Assembly (NCBI RefSeq): GCF_002217285.1
Contig: NZ_MUGW01000032.1
Coordinates: 62,001-126,000 of the forward strand
Length of the DNA: 64,000 bases
Reading direction: 5' to 3'
DNA from: Flavobacterium hercynium
GTDB taxonomy: Bacteria > Bacteroidota > Bacteroidia > Flavobacteriales > Flavobacteriaceae
The notes beneath the pieces were generated by a model. That model had not been told where the DNA came from. It was given only the letters and a program-made list of their open reading frames with translations, and did not search any database. This document shows positions 8,105 through 16,697 of the stretch, piece by piece. The position numbers and the translations under genes were made by a program. Numbering within the stretch: the stretch's first letter is position 1; the number at the start of each line of letters is the position of its first letter.

Positions 8105-8170
8105 ATTCTAAGAATAAAATAATAATGAGTGAAGCAATCTAAAATCTAAACTCAGAAATCTAAAATAATA

Positions 8171-8767
8171 ATGGAAGTAAATATAAAAAATACAGACGAC
8201 TTAATACCAGCAATTATTCAGGATTCAGAAACAAAAAATGTTCTGATGCTGGGATATATGAATATGGAATCACTGAGAAAAACAATTGAAACACAAAAAG
8301 TTACTTTTTTTAGCCGCTCAAAGCAAAGACTCTGGACTAAAGGTGAAGAAAGTGGAAATTTTCTGAATCTTGTCGATATAAAAAATGACTGTGATGGCGA
8401 TACTTTGTTAATTCGGGTAAAACCTGCAGGGCCAACTTGTCACACAGGCAAGGATACATGTTGGCAGGAAGAAAATAAAGCTAATTATGGTTTTATTTCA
8501 AACCTTGAAGACACCATTAAAAAAAGGAGAGAAAATGCTGATTCAGAGAAGAGTTATGTGGCTTCGCTATTCGAAAAAGGAATAAACAAGATTGCTCAAA
8601 AAGTAGGTGAGGAAGCTGTAGAAGTAGTTATAGAAGCAAAAGACGATAACGACGAATTATTTTTGAGTGAAAGTGCTGATTTGTTATTTCATTATTTAAT
8701 TTTGCTTCAGGCAAAAGGTTTTCAGTTAGATGATGTAGTAGCTGTTTTAAAGCAGCGCCAGAAATAA
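8171..8767 (+). CDS. hisI: Bifunctional phosphoribosyl-AMP cyclohydrolase / phosphoribosyl-ATP pyrophosphatase HisIE
   Basis: One 198-residue chain carries two early histidine steps. The N-terminal HisI part (about 1-105) has FFSRSKQRLWTKGEESGNFL and the metal-binding DCDGDTLL and PTCHTGKDTCW segments of the Zn/Mg cyclohydrolase. The C-terminal HisE part (about 108-198) is the all-helical MazG-like pyrophosphatase with GEEAVEVVIEAKD and ESADLLFHYL acidic metal ligands. It is the last his gene, but no clear terminator was found before the next gene 89 bp downstream, so read-through into the aminopeptidase is possible. Confidence 0.97.
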   Translation: MEVNIKNTDDLIPAIIQDSETKNVLMLGYMNMESLRKTIETQKVTFFSRSKQRLWTKGEESGNFLNLVDIKNDCDGDTLLIRVKPAGPTCHTGKDTCWQEENKANYGFISNLEDTIKKRRENADSEKSYVASLFEKGINKIAQKVGEEAVEVVIEAKDDNDELFLSESADLLFHYLILLQAKGFQLDDVVAVLKQRQK

Positions 8768-8856
8768 TGCTTAAAGTTATTTTTTGTTATGCTTATTTAG
8801 AGATAAAAGATTATAGCAGCAAGAAATAGGGTAATTAAATTCAATAACTACTTTAT

Positions 8857-10509
8857 ATGAAAAAACAGTTCTTTCAGGTTTGCGCTATTCTTTTTATTAC
8901 CATTACCACTCAGGCACAAGGGCTTTTTAGTAAGTCAGAAATCTTTACACATCAGGACTCTTTACGTGGAAGCATTACCAAAGAAAGAGCCTGGTGGAAT
9001 CTAAAATCCTATCATCTGGATATAAAAGTAAATCCGGCAGAGAAAACCATTACCGGAACCAATACGGTTCGTTATACCGTTTTATCAGAATACAATAAAA
9101 TGCAGATTGATTTGCAGGAACCTATGCAAATTTACAAAGTAACGCAGGACGGAAAAGAATTGAAATTTGAAAGAGACGGCAACGCTTTCTTTATTGAATT
9201 AACTGCAACTCAAAAAGTAGGTGATACGAAAGAAGTTATTGTCTCATTTGGAGGAAAACCAAAAGAAGCAGTTAACCCACCTTGGGATGGCGGAATTACA
9301 TGGAGAAAAGACAAGAACGGAAACGACTTTATTGCCTCGTCTTGTCAAGGTTTAGGTGCCAGTATTTGGTGGCCCAATAAAGACCACATGTACGATGAAG
9401 TAGAGAATATGCTGATTAGTGTAAACGTACCTGGAAATTTAACTAATGTTTCAAATGGAAGACTGCAAAGTGTTAAGAAGCAAAAGGATGGAACCAAGAC
9501 TTTTAATTGGTATGTTTCTAATCCGATAAATAATTACGGTGTAAATATAAACATTGGAGATTATGTTAATTTCTCTGAAAAATACAAAGGTGAAAAAGGC
9601 GATTTAGACTGTAGTTATTATGTTTTGAGAGATAATTTAAAAACGGCTCAAGAGCATTTTAAAGATGCTCCAAAAATGTTAAAAGCACTTGAAAATTGGT
9701 TCGGACCTTATCCTTTTTATGAGGACAGTTATAAACTGGTTGAAACTCCTTATCTAGGAATGGAACACCAAAGTAGTGTGACTTACGGGAACGATTATAA
9801 AATGGGATACCGTGGCAATGATCTTTCCGGAACGGGCTGGGGTTTGAAATTTGATTATATTATTATCCACGAATCTGGCCACGAATGGTTTGCAAATAAC
9901 ATTACCTACAAAGATATTGCTGACATGTGGATTCATGAAAGCTTTACAACTTATTCTGAAAGTCTTTTTGTAGAATATTACTACGGTAAAGAAGCGGGAG
10001 CTCAGTATGTGAGAGGATTGCGAAAAATGATTTCTAACGATAAACAAATTATCGGAAGTTATGATGTGAATAAAGAAGGATCAGGAGATATGTATCCAAA
10101 AGGAGCTAATATGCTGCATACGATCCGCCAGATTATCAATGATGATGCTAAATGGAAATCTATTTTGAGAGGATTGAACAGTACTTTTTACCATCAAACA
10201 GTTACCACAAAGCAAATTGAGTATTATATGAGTGCGCAATCCGGTATAGACTTAAGCGCTATTTTTAATCAGTATTTAAGAACGCCTCAAATTCCAACTT
10301 TTGAGTATTATTTTAGAAATCAAAAATTGGTTTATAACTGGATGAATTGCAATGAAAACTTTACGATGCCGTTAAAAGTAACTTTAAATGGAGTCGAAAC
10401 CTGGTTGAAACCTACGAGAGATTGGCAAATGCTGGATGCCAGCGGTGAAAAACCTTCACTTGTGGTAGATAATAATTTTTATGTAATACCATTTAATATT
10501 ACAGATTAA
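8857..10509 (+). CDS. Secreted M1-family metallopeptidase (copy 1)
   Basis: The 550-residue protein starts with a signal peptide (hydrophobic segment about 5-20, ending TQAQG) and has the M1 aminopeptidase fold. Zinc ligands are H338, H342 (HESGHEW) and E361 (WIHESF), in the exact HExxH-x18-E spacing. The substrate N-terminus loop is GMEH (301-304), where classical members have GAMEN. It probably trims peptides outside the inner membrane. It is about 550 residues, lacking the long C-terminal helical domain of PepN. It is followed by a highly similar tandem copy, so the pair is a recent duplication. Confidence 0.93.
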   Translation: MKKQFFQVCAILFITITTQAQGLFSKSEIFTHQDSLRGSITKERAWWNLKSYHLDIKVNPAEKTITGTNTVRYTVLSEYNKMQIDLQEPMQIYKVTQDGKELKFERDGNAFFIELTATQKVGDTKEVIVSFGGKPKEAVNPPWDGGITWRKDKNGNDFIASSCQGLGASIWWPNKDHMYDEVENMLISVNVPGNLTNVSNGRLQSVKKQKDGTKTFNWYVSNPINNYGVNINIGDYVNFSEKYKGEKGDLDCSYYVLRDNLKTAQEHFKDAPKMLKALENWFGPYPFYEDSYKLVETPYLGMEHQSSVTYGNDYKMGYRGNDLSGTGWGLKFDYIIIHESGHEWFANNITYKDIADMWIHESFTTYSESLFVEYYYGKEAGAQYVRGLRKMISNDKQIIGSYDVNKEGSGDMYPKGANMLHTIRQIINDDAKWKSILRGLNSTFYHQTVTTKQIEYYMSAQSGIDLSAIFNQYLRTPQIPTFEYYFRNQKLVYNWMNCNENFTMPLKVTLNGVETWLKPTRDWQMLDASGEKPSLVVDNNFYVIPFNITD

Positions 10510-10531
10510 GAATTAAAATAATTAGAAATGT

Positions 10532-10580
10532 AGCCCAATACGCTCAAAGCAAATGCGATGAAGTGTATTGGGCTTCTTTT
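10532..10580 (+). terminator. Intrinsic terminator after M1 peptidase copy 1
   Basis: Arms AGCCCAATAC (10532-10541) and GTATTGGGCT (10565-10574) form a stem extended by three further pairs with one mismatch, followed by TCTTTTA. It separates the two tandem peptidase genes. Confidence 0.7.
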
Positions 10581-10625
10581 ATTGCATTGTTATCATAAAA
10601 TTTCAGAAAAAATAATCTGATTGTT

Positions 10626-10633
10626 TACTTTTG
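10626..10633 (+). promoter_or_regulatory. Candidate promoter -7 element before M1 peptidase copy 2
   Basis: TACTTTTG matches the Bacteroidota -7 consensus TAnnTTTG and lies 50 bp before the ATG at 10683, downstream of the terminator. No clear -33 TTG is seen at the right distance, so the call is tentative. It suggests that the two peptidase copies are transcribed separately. Confidence 0.45.
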
Positions 10634-10682
10634 CTTCAGATTAAGCTTAATTAGTAGCTATTATTTCCAAATTCTTAAAATT

Positions 10683-12338
10683 ATGAAAAATTACTTTGGA
10701 GGCATTTTTGTTGCCTTTTTGGTTAGTTTTACTGCCAATGCGCAAGGACTTCTTAAAAAGTCTGAAACAGTTTTTACACATCAGGACACTTTACGTGGAA
10801 GCATTACGAAAGAAAGAGCCTGGTGGGATTTAAAATACTATCATTTAGATGTAAAAGTAAATCCGGCTGAGAAAACCATTACGGGGTCAAATACAGTTCG
10901 TTATACTGTTTTAACAGCATACAATAAGATGCAGATCGATTTGCAGGAACCAATGCAAATTTATAAAGTAACGCAGGATGGAAAGGAATTAAAGTTTGAA
11001 AGAGACGGGAATGCTTTCTTTATTGAGTTGATAGCTGATCAAAAAGTTGGAGAAACCAAAGAAGTTGTTATTTCTTTTGGAGGAAAACCAAAAGAAGCTG
11101 TTAGACCACCTTGGGATGGCGGAATTACTTGGAAAAAAGATAAAAACGGAAAAGATTTTATTGCTTCTTCTTGCCAGGGTTTAGGCGCAAGTGTTTGGTG
11201 GCCAAATAAAGATCACATGTATGATGAAGTGGAAAACATGCTAATTAGTGTAAATGTTCCGGGACATTTAACGGATGTTTCTAACGGAAGATTACAAAGC
11301 GTAAAGAAACAAAAAGACGGTACCAAAACATTTAACTGGTACGTTTCCAATCCGATTAATAATTACGGCGTAAACATTAATGTTGGTGATTATGTTAATT
11401 TCTCTGAAAAGTATAAAGGAGAAAAAGGTGATTTAGATTGTAATTATTATGTTTTAAGAGATAATTTGGCTTTGGCTAAAGAACAATTTAAAGATGTGCC
11501 AAGAATGCTGAAAGCACTTGAAAACTGGTTTGGACCTTATCCTTTCTATGAAGATAGTTACAAGCTTGTAGAAGCTCCTTATTTAGGAATGGAACACCAA
11601 AGTAGCGTTACGTATGGTAATGGTTATAAAAATGGGTATTTAGGACGTGATTTAAGCGGAACAGGTTGGGGATTAAAATTTGATTTTATCATTATTCACG
11701 AATCAGGTCACGAATGGTTTGCAAACAATATTACAAACGTTGACATTGCTGACATGTGGATTCACGAAAGTTTTACGAACTATTCAGAAAGCCTTTTTCT
11801 GGAGTATCATTATGGTAAAGAAGCAGGAGCAGAGTACGTGAGAGGATGTAGAAAAGGTATTCAGAATGATAAACCAATTATTGGTACGTACAACGTAAAC
11901 AGTGAAGGGTCTGGTGATATGTATCCAAAAGGAGCAAACATGTTGCATACGATTCGTCAGATTTTGAATGATGATGCAAAATGGAAATCGATTTTAAGAG
12001 GTTTAAACAGTACTTTTTATCATCAAACGGTTACGACAAAGCAAATAGAGGATTACATGAGCGCTCAGGTTGGAATCGATCTTTCTAAAGTTTTTGATCA
12101 ATATTTGAGAACAAGTAAAATTCCAACTCTGGAATATTATTTTAAAGATGGATATGTAGGTTACAGATGGACAAATGCAGTACCTAAATTTGATATGCCG
12201 GTTAAAGTAAAATTAAACGGAGCTGATGTTCTGTTAAAACCAACCGGAACATGGAAAGTTGATAAAATAACTTCAGAAAAACCGACTTTAGAGGTTGATA
12301 AGGATTTTTATGTAGCGTCTTTTAATATTACAGAATAA
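10683..12338 (+). CDS. Secreted M1-family metallopeptidase (copy 2)
   Basis: This 551-residue paralogue aligns with the preceding protein over its whole length, with most residues identical. It has its own signal peptide (ending TANAQG), the GMEH loop at 302-305 and the zinc motif H339-E340-H343 with E362. Differences gather in the C-terminal 60 residues, for example KPTGTWKVDKITSEKP against KPTRDWQMLDASGEKP, and in a few surface positions, so substrate preference may have shifted slightly. A terminator and a candidate promoter precede it, and a strong shared terminator follows. Confidence 0.93.
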   Translation: MKNYFGGIFVAFLVSFTANAQGLLKKSETVFTHQDTLRGSITKERAWWDLKYYHLDVKVNPAEKTITGSNTVRYTVLTAYNKMQIDLQEPMQIYKVTQDGKELKFERDGNAFFIELIADQKVGETKEVVISFGGKPKEAVRPPWDGGITWKKDKNGKDFIASSCQGLGASVWWPNKDHMYDEVENMLISVNVPGHLTDVSNGRLQSVKKQKDGTKTFNWYVSNPINNYGVNINVGDYVNFSEKYKGEKGDLDCNYYVLRDNLALAKEQFKDVPRMLKALENWFGPYPFYEDSYKLVEAPYLGMEHQSSVTYGNGYKNGYLGRDLSGTGWGLKFDFIIIHESGHEWFANNITNVDIADMWIHESFTNYSESLFLEYHYGKEAGAEYVRGCRKGIQNDKPIIGTYNVNSEGSGDMYPKGANMLHTIRQILNDDAKWKSILRGLNSTFYHQTVTTKQIEDYMSAQVGIDLSKVFDQYLRTSKIPTLEYYFKDGYVGYRWTNAVPKFDMPVKVKLNGADVLLKPTGTWKVDKITSEKPTLEVDKDFYVASFNITE

Positions 12339-12354
12339 GCATAAAAACAAATCA

Positions 12355-12387
12355 TAAAAAAGGCTTCCAATTTTGGAAGCCTTTTTG
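12355..12387. terminator. Bidirectional intrinsic terminator
   Basis: AAAAAGGCTTCCAA pairs with TTGGAAGCCTTTTT around a TT loop. It has an A run on one side and a T run on the other, so it can serve both the peptidase gene from the left and the convergent gene at 12391-13935. Confidence 0.9.
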
Positions 12388-12390
12388 TTT

Positions 12391-13935
12391 TTAGCGATTG
12401 TTGTGTTTTGCTTTTTCTTTTATAATGTCTGAGATTTTTTTGTTCTCAATTTTACTTTCAAGCCAGGAAATAATATCCAGATATAAAAAGGCTCTTTTTT
12501 CGTATGGAATTTTCTCTAATTCAATAAAACGCAAACGCATTTTTATAAATTCCTTTTTGATGTCTGCAGGATATAGGTTGTTTAAGTTTCTTAAAAATTT
12601 AATAATTTCCTTTTGAACTTCATGTAAATCATTCATTTTAATCAGGAACTTATACGTGTTTTTAAGATGGTTTTCTAAGTAATAATCCTTTCCTAATTCA
12701 TAATGTGCTATTAAAGACAAAAGTCTTGCAAAACACATTAAATCTTCTCTCATAGTCAGATTCTTGTTGTGAATGATCTTGTCCAGATACTGAATACATT
12801 CGGTGTACTTTTCATTTCCAAAATAAATAGAAGCAATCTTATAATAAAACAACATTTCGTGATGTTCGTCAAGATGTTCACTATGAAGCCTGATTTTATC
12901 CAGAATTTCGGGAATTAAATGTTCGCTTTCTGCAAAAGTACCTTCAAGTACATGTAAGTTCAATTTATTGTTGTAAACGTACAGAAATGATAGAGAGGCA
13001 ATATTATCGTTTACCGGAAATTTTTCATCTTCAATAGTATTCTCTAAAAGCGTAAGGTATTTTTTAAAGTTTGATTTATACTTCAACATATAAAGCGACT
13101 CTAAAAAATAATGATTGCCCTTTAAGAAAAACACAGGATTCTGGTAAATCATGTTGGGATTGTTATAAAACAAGGTAACCCATTTATAGGCATACTTATA
13201 ACTTGCTAAAAAATCCTGCACAAGAAAGCTGCGCCACAAATTAGCATTGTAAAACCAATACTTTTCGCGGAAACCAAATTTGCTTTCGTCTAATTTAGCT
13301 ATGTGTTTGTTGAAATAATCGTCGATGTATTTGTATTCATCATCATTTTTTACATAACCTGTTTTTAGCATGATGCCGTAAAGCTGTAGCGATAAATTCG
13401 ATAATTTACTTGATATGGTGTTACGATAATTCAATTCTTTTGCCTGAATAACCAATTCATCGGCACGTCCCTGAATACTTCGCGTAATATATTGTGATTC
13501 TATTAGTTTTTCGAATTCTACAATTTCATACGCCATATATTTTTCATCATTCTCCAGCGCAATCATTTTGGTCTTGTCCAGAATTTTTAAACTCTGTTTA
13601 TAAAGTCCTTTATTGTATAGAATTCCGGCAAAATCAATCTGTTCACGCAGTTGATACCGTATGTTCTGACTTGGAATGTTTAATCTGATACTTACCAGAA
13701 TTTGTTTGTATAAGTATGATTTTAAGTTAGATAGCTGTATTTTTTTTATGATGCCGTTCTTAAGGATAAGTTTTTCATCATACGTTTCAGATTTATCTAA
13801 AATATTGAACAACTCGATGAATTTAGTATTTGAACTTGTCTCTAAACGGCTTGCAAAAATCTTAAACTGTCTTTTTTCAGATTTAGAAAGTGATTTAATT
13901 AATACAAATAAGAAATCTTTTTGATGGTTAGCCAT
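12391..13935 (-). CDS. Conserved helical protein of unknown function (TPR-like)
   Basis: I do not recognise a named family. The 514-residue protein has no signal peptide or membrane segment. It is rich in Lys, Glu, Leu and Tyr, and looks like a continuous array of helix pairs, with TPR-like stretches such as YNKGLYKQSLKILDKTKMIA near 108-127 and YFGNEKYTECIQYLDKIIHN near 370-389. The N-terminus (KSLSKSEKRQFKIFASRL) is a basic helix. It is divergent from leuA with a 149-bp shared upstream region. A cytosolic scaffold or regulator role is possible but not shown. Confidence 0.8.
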   Translation of the reverse strand: MANHQKDFLFVLIKSLSKSEKRQFKIFASRLETSSNTKFIELFNILDKSETYDEKLILKNGIIKKIQLSNLKSYLYKQILVSIRLNIPSQNIRYQLREQIDFAGILYNKGLYKQSLKILDKTKMIALENDEKYMAYEIVEFEKLIESQYITRSIQGRADELVIQAKELNYRNTISSKLSNLSLQLYGIMLKTGYVKNDDEYKYIDDYFNKHIAKLDESKFGFREKYWFYNANLWRSFLVQDFLASYKYAYKWVTLFYNNPNMIYQNPVFFLKGNHYFLESLYMLKYKSNFKKYLTLLENTIEDEKFPVNDNIASLSFLYVYNNKLNLHVLEGTFAESEHLIPEILDKIRLHSEHLDEHHEMLFYYKIASIYFGNEKYTECIQYLDKIIHNKNLTMREDLMCFARLLSLIAHYELGKDYYLENHLKNTYKFLIKMNDLHEVQKEIIKFLRNLNNLYPADIKKEFIKMRLRFIELEKIPYEKRAFLYLDIISWLESKIENKKISDIIKEKAKHNNR

Positions 13936-14084
13936 TGTAAAATATAATAATGTAACTTATTGGTTTTTAATTGTTTAATAAGCTATAAATTGTTTTATGA
14001 ACAGTATAATTTCATTAAAATGAATTTCCTGATGAAGAAGTACAATATATATTTGTTATCAAGATGTGAAATTACATTAAATAA

Positions 14085-15266
14085 ATGAATATGAATAGAG
14101 AGAAAGTTCAAATTTTTGACACCACTTTGCGCGATGGTGAACAAGTTCCAGGTTGTAAGTTAGATACTAAGCAAAAATTAGTTATCGCAGAAAGGCTTGA
14201 TAAAATGGGAGTTGATATCATCGAAGCAGGTTTTCCTGTGTCAAGTCCGGGCGATTTTTTATCGGTCTCTGAGATTTGTAAAATAGTTGAAAATGCAACG
14301 GTCTGCGGACTAACAAGAGCTGTAAAAAATGATATCGATGTTGCAGCAGCTGCCCTAAAACATGCTAAAAGACCAAGAATCCATACAGGAATCGGAACTT
14401 CAGAATCTCATATACTCCATAAATTAAACACCACAAGAGAAGATATTATTGCAAGAGCAAAATATGCTGTAGCACATGCAAAATCGTATGTAGAAGATGT
14501 AGAATTTTATGCAGAAGATGCCGGTAGAACAGACAATGCTTTTCTTGCAAAAGTTTGTGAAGAAGTTATAAAATCAGGAGCAACAGTATTAAATATTCCT
14601 GATACTACAGGTTATTGCTTACCGGAAGAATACGGAGCAAAAATCAAATACTTAAAAGAAAATGTAAAAGGTATTGAAAATGTAATTCTTTCCTGCCACT
14701 GTCATAATGATTTAGGAATGGCGACTGCCAATTCTATTGCAGGTGCTATTAACGGTGCAAGACAAATAGAATGTACTATTAACGGTATTGGTGAGAGAGC
14801 GGGTAATACAGCCCTTGAAGAAGTTGTAATGATCTTCAAACAACATCCTTACTTAAACTTAGATACCAACATCAATACAAGAGAATTAAATGAAATGAGC
14901 CGTTTGGTGTCTGAAAGCATGGGAATGATTGTTCAGCCTAATAAAGCTATCGTAGGAGCAAATGCTTTTGCACACAGTTCAGGAATTCATCAGGATGGTG
15001 TTATCAAAAACAGAGCGACTTACGAAATCATGGATCCGCTGGATGTGGGAGTAAATGAATCTTCTATTATTTTGACAGCAAGGAGCGGAAGAGCGGCTTT
15101 AGCATACCGTGCTAAAAAAGTAGGTTACGAATTGACAAAAGTACAATTAGACATTGTTTACATAGAATTTTTAAAATTCGCAGATATTAAGAAAGAAGTT
15201 GTAGATGCTGATATTCATCAGATTATTGAAGCTTCGAAAATTGAAGGTGAATTGCTAAGAAGTTAA
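14085..15266 (+). CDS. leuA: 2-isopropylmalate synthase LeuA, lacking the regulatory domain
   Basis: LeuA condenses acetyl-CoA with 2-oxoisovalerate, the first committed step to leucine. The catalytic TIM barrel has FDTTLRDGEQ (D12, R16, D17) and the metal-binding HCHNDLG (H205, H207). The GERAGN and SSGIHQDG motifs typical of LeuA are present. The 393-residue chain stops after the linker subdomain, where full-length LeuA (about 510-520 residues) continues into the leucine-binding domain, so direct leucine inhibition is not expected. A homocitrate or citramalate synthase is a less likely alternative. leuB follows 45 bp later. Confidence 0.88.
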   Translation: MNMNREKVQIFDTTLRDGEQVPGCKLDTKQKLVIAERLDKMGVDIIEAGFPVSSPGDFLSVSEICKIVENATVCGLTRAVKNDIDVAAAALKHAKRPRIHTGIGTSESHILHKLNTTREDIIARAKYAVAHAKSYVEDVEFYAEDAGRTDNAFLAKVCEEVIKSGATVLNIPDTTGYCLPEEYGAKIKYLKENVKGIENVILSCHCHNDLGMATANSIAGAINGARQIECTINGIGERAGNTALEEVVMIFKQHPYLNLDTNINTRELNEMSRLVSESMGMIVQPNKAIVGANAFAHSSGIHQDGVIKNRATYEIMDPLDVGVNESSIILTARSGRAALAYRAKKVGYELTKVQLDIVYIEFLKFADIKKEVVDADIHQIIEASKIEGELLRS

Positions 15267-15311
15267 TAAGAAAAATAAATAAATATTTAAATACATAAAG
15301 AACGAGACGTT

Positions 15312-16430
15312 ATGAATTTGAAAATAGCAGTTTTACCAGGAGACGGAATTGGACCAGAAGTAATTTTACAAGCCAAAAAAGCATTATACGCTATTGGTGA
15401 AGTGTACAATCATGAATTTGTTTTTGAAGAGGCGCTCATGGGAGCGATCGCCATCGATAAAACAGGAAACCCTTTGCCAGAGCAAACATTAAACCTGTGT
15501 CTGAATACAGATGCGGTGTTGTTTGGAGCTATTGGAGATCCTAAATATGATAACAATCCAAGTGCAAAGGTTCGTCCTGAGCAAGGATTGCTGAAACTTC
15601 GTAAAGAACTGGGTTTGTTTGCTAATATCCGACCAATAAAACCTTATAAAGCATTAATTGACGCTTCTCCTTTAAAAAGAGAAATTATTGACGGAGCTGA
15701 TTTTACTATTTTCAGAGAATTAACAGGTGGCGCTTACTTCGGTAAAAAAACATTAAACGAAGAAGGAACACATGCATCAGATTTATGTGAATATTCAGAA
15801 GAAGAAATTACACGCATTGCACATTTAGCTTTTAAATCGGCTCAAAACCGACGCAAAAAACTAACAATGGTAGACAAAGCAAATGTTTTGGAAACTTCAA
15901 GATTGTGGAGAAAAGTAGTTAAGGACGTGAGCGTGAATTATCCGGACGTGGCTTTAGACTTTTTGTTTGTAGATAACGCAGCCATGCAGCTGATTTTAAA
16001 TCCAAAACAATTCGATGTTATCCTGACAGAAAATTTGTTTGGAGATATCTTATCAGATGAAGCAAGTGTTATTACAGGATCAATAGGTTTATTGGCTTCA
16101 GCTTCATTGGGAGAAAAAAATGCTTTGTTTGAGCCAATTCACGGTTCTTATCCTCAGGCAAAAGGAAAAAATATTGCTAACCCAATTGCTTCGATTTTAT
16201 CAGCAGCGATGTTGTTGGAACATTTCGGTTTGTTTGAAGAAGCAAGTGTAATTTACAAAGGAGTTGAAAAAGCAATCGAATACGAAGTTGTTACTGTTGA
16301 TTTAAAAGCAGATTCAAAATTTGGTACTAATGAAGTAGGGGAGTTTGTTTCTAATTTTATCTTTAGTAAAGACGATCTGTTGTATTTTAATAATGACAAT
16401 GTTCATATCGGTCAGTCAACAATCGTTTAG
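15312..16430 (+). CDS. leuB: 3-isopropylmalate dehydrogenase LeuB
   Basis: LeuB oxidatively decarboxylates 3-isopropylmalate with NAD+ on the leucine pathway. The 372-residue protein has the decarboxylating-dehydrogenase landmarks: LPGDGIGPEV at the start, RPEQGLLKLRKELGLFANIRP near 86-106 (IPMDH-type arginines), the KANVLETSRLWRKV segment, and the metal-binding ENLFGDILSDEASVI near 238-252. It pairs with leuA in the same direction. The isomerase genes leuC and leuD, which act between the two, are not in this window. Confidence 0.95.
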   Translation: MNLKIAVLPGDGIGPEVILQAKKALYAIGEVYNHEFVFEEALMGAIAIDKTGNPLPEQTLNLCLNTDAVLFGAIGDPKYDNNPSAKVRPEQGLLKLRKELGLFANIRPIKPYKALIDASPLKREIIDGADFTIFRELTGGAYFGKKTLNEEGTHASDLCEYSEEEITRIAHLAFKSAQNRRKKLTMVDKANVLETSRLWRKVVKDVSVNYPDVALDFLFVDNAAMQLILNPKQFDVILTENLFGDILSDEASVITGSIGLLASASLGEKNALFEPIHGSYPQAKGKNIANPIASILSAAMLLEHFGLFEEASVIYKGVEKAIEYEVVTVDLKADSKFGTNEVGEFVSNFIFSKDDLLYFNNDNVHIGQSTIV

Positions 16431-16512
16431 GGTTTTTGTTAAAAAAAATGAATTAAATAAAAGAAGTGTATGAAATATTGAGATTTTATTTTTTTAGTCC
16501 TGCAAGTTTTCA

Positions 16513-16520
16513 TACTTTTG
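16513..16520 (+). promoter_or_regulatory. Promoter -7 element of the ilv operon
   Basis: TACTTTTG fits the Bacteroidota -7 consensus TAnnTTTG and lies 19 bp upstream of the ilv leader ATG, so the transcript would start only a few bases before the leader peptide. It suggests ilvDBNC has its own promoter besides any read-through from leuB. No textbook -33 TTG was located. Confidence 0.65.
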
Positions 16521-16539
16521 TTTCACTAAAAAATAAGCA

Positions 16540-16614
16540 ATGCAAATCTCAATTATTATTACTTCTGTCATTATTGTCAATGTGATTAACACATATGCAA
16601 TGGGGACGGTATAA
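16540..16614 (+). CDS. ilvL: ilv operon leader peptide (24 aa, Ile/Val-rich)
   Basis: A 24-codon frame runs from the ATG at 16540 to the TAA at 16612-16614 and contains seven Ile and four Val codons, with the core SIIITSVIIVNVI. It has no Leu codon. It is followed 21 bases later by a terminator hairpin and then ilvD. This is the layout of a multivalent ilv attenuator, in which stalling at Ile or Val codons would allow transcription of ilvDBNC. The mechanism is inferred from the layout. Confidence 0.88.
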   Translation: MQISIIITSVIIVNVINTYAMGTV

Positions 16615-16635
16615 ATATAATTGAAAAATATATTT

Positions 16636-16668
16636 AAAAACCTTCCACATACTGGAAGGTTTTTTTTT
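16636..16668 (+). terminator. ilv operon attenuator (intrinsic terminator)
   Basis: AAAAACCTTCCA (16636-16647) pairs with TGGAAGGTTTTT around a 5-base loop, followed by a long T run to 16668. It lies between the Ile/Val leader peptide and ilvD, 30 bp before the ilvD start. Confidence 0.9.
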
Positions 16669-16697
16669 GGATAAAAAATAAAAAAAAATAATACATA

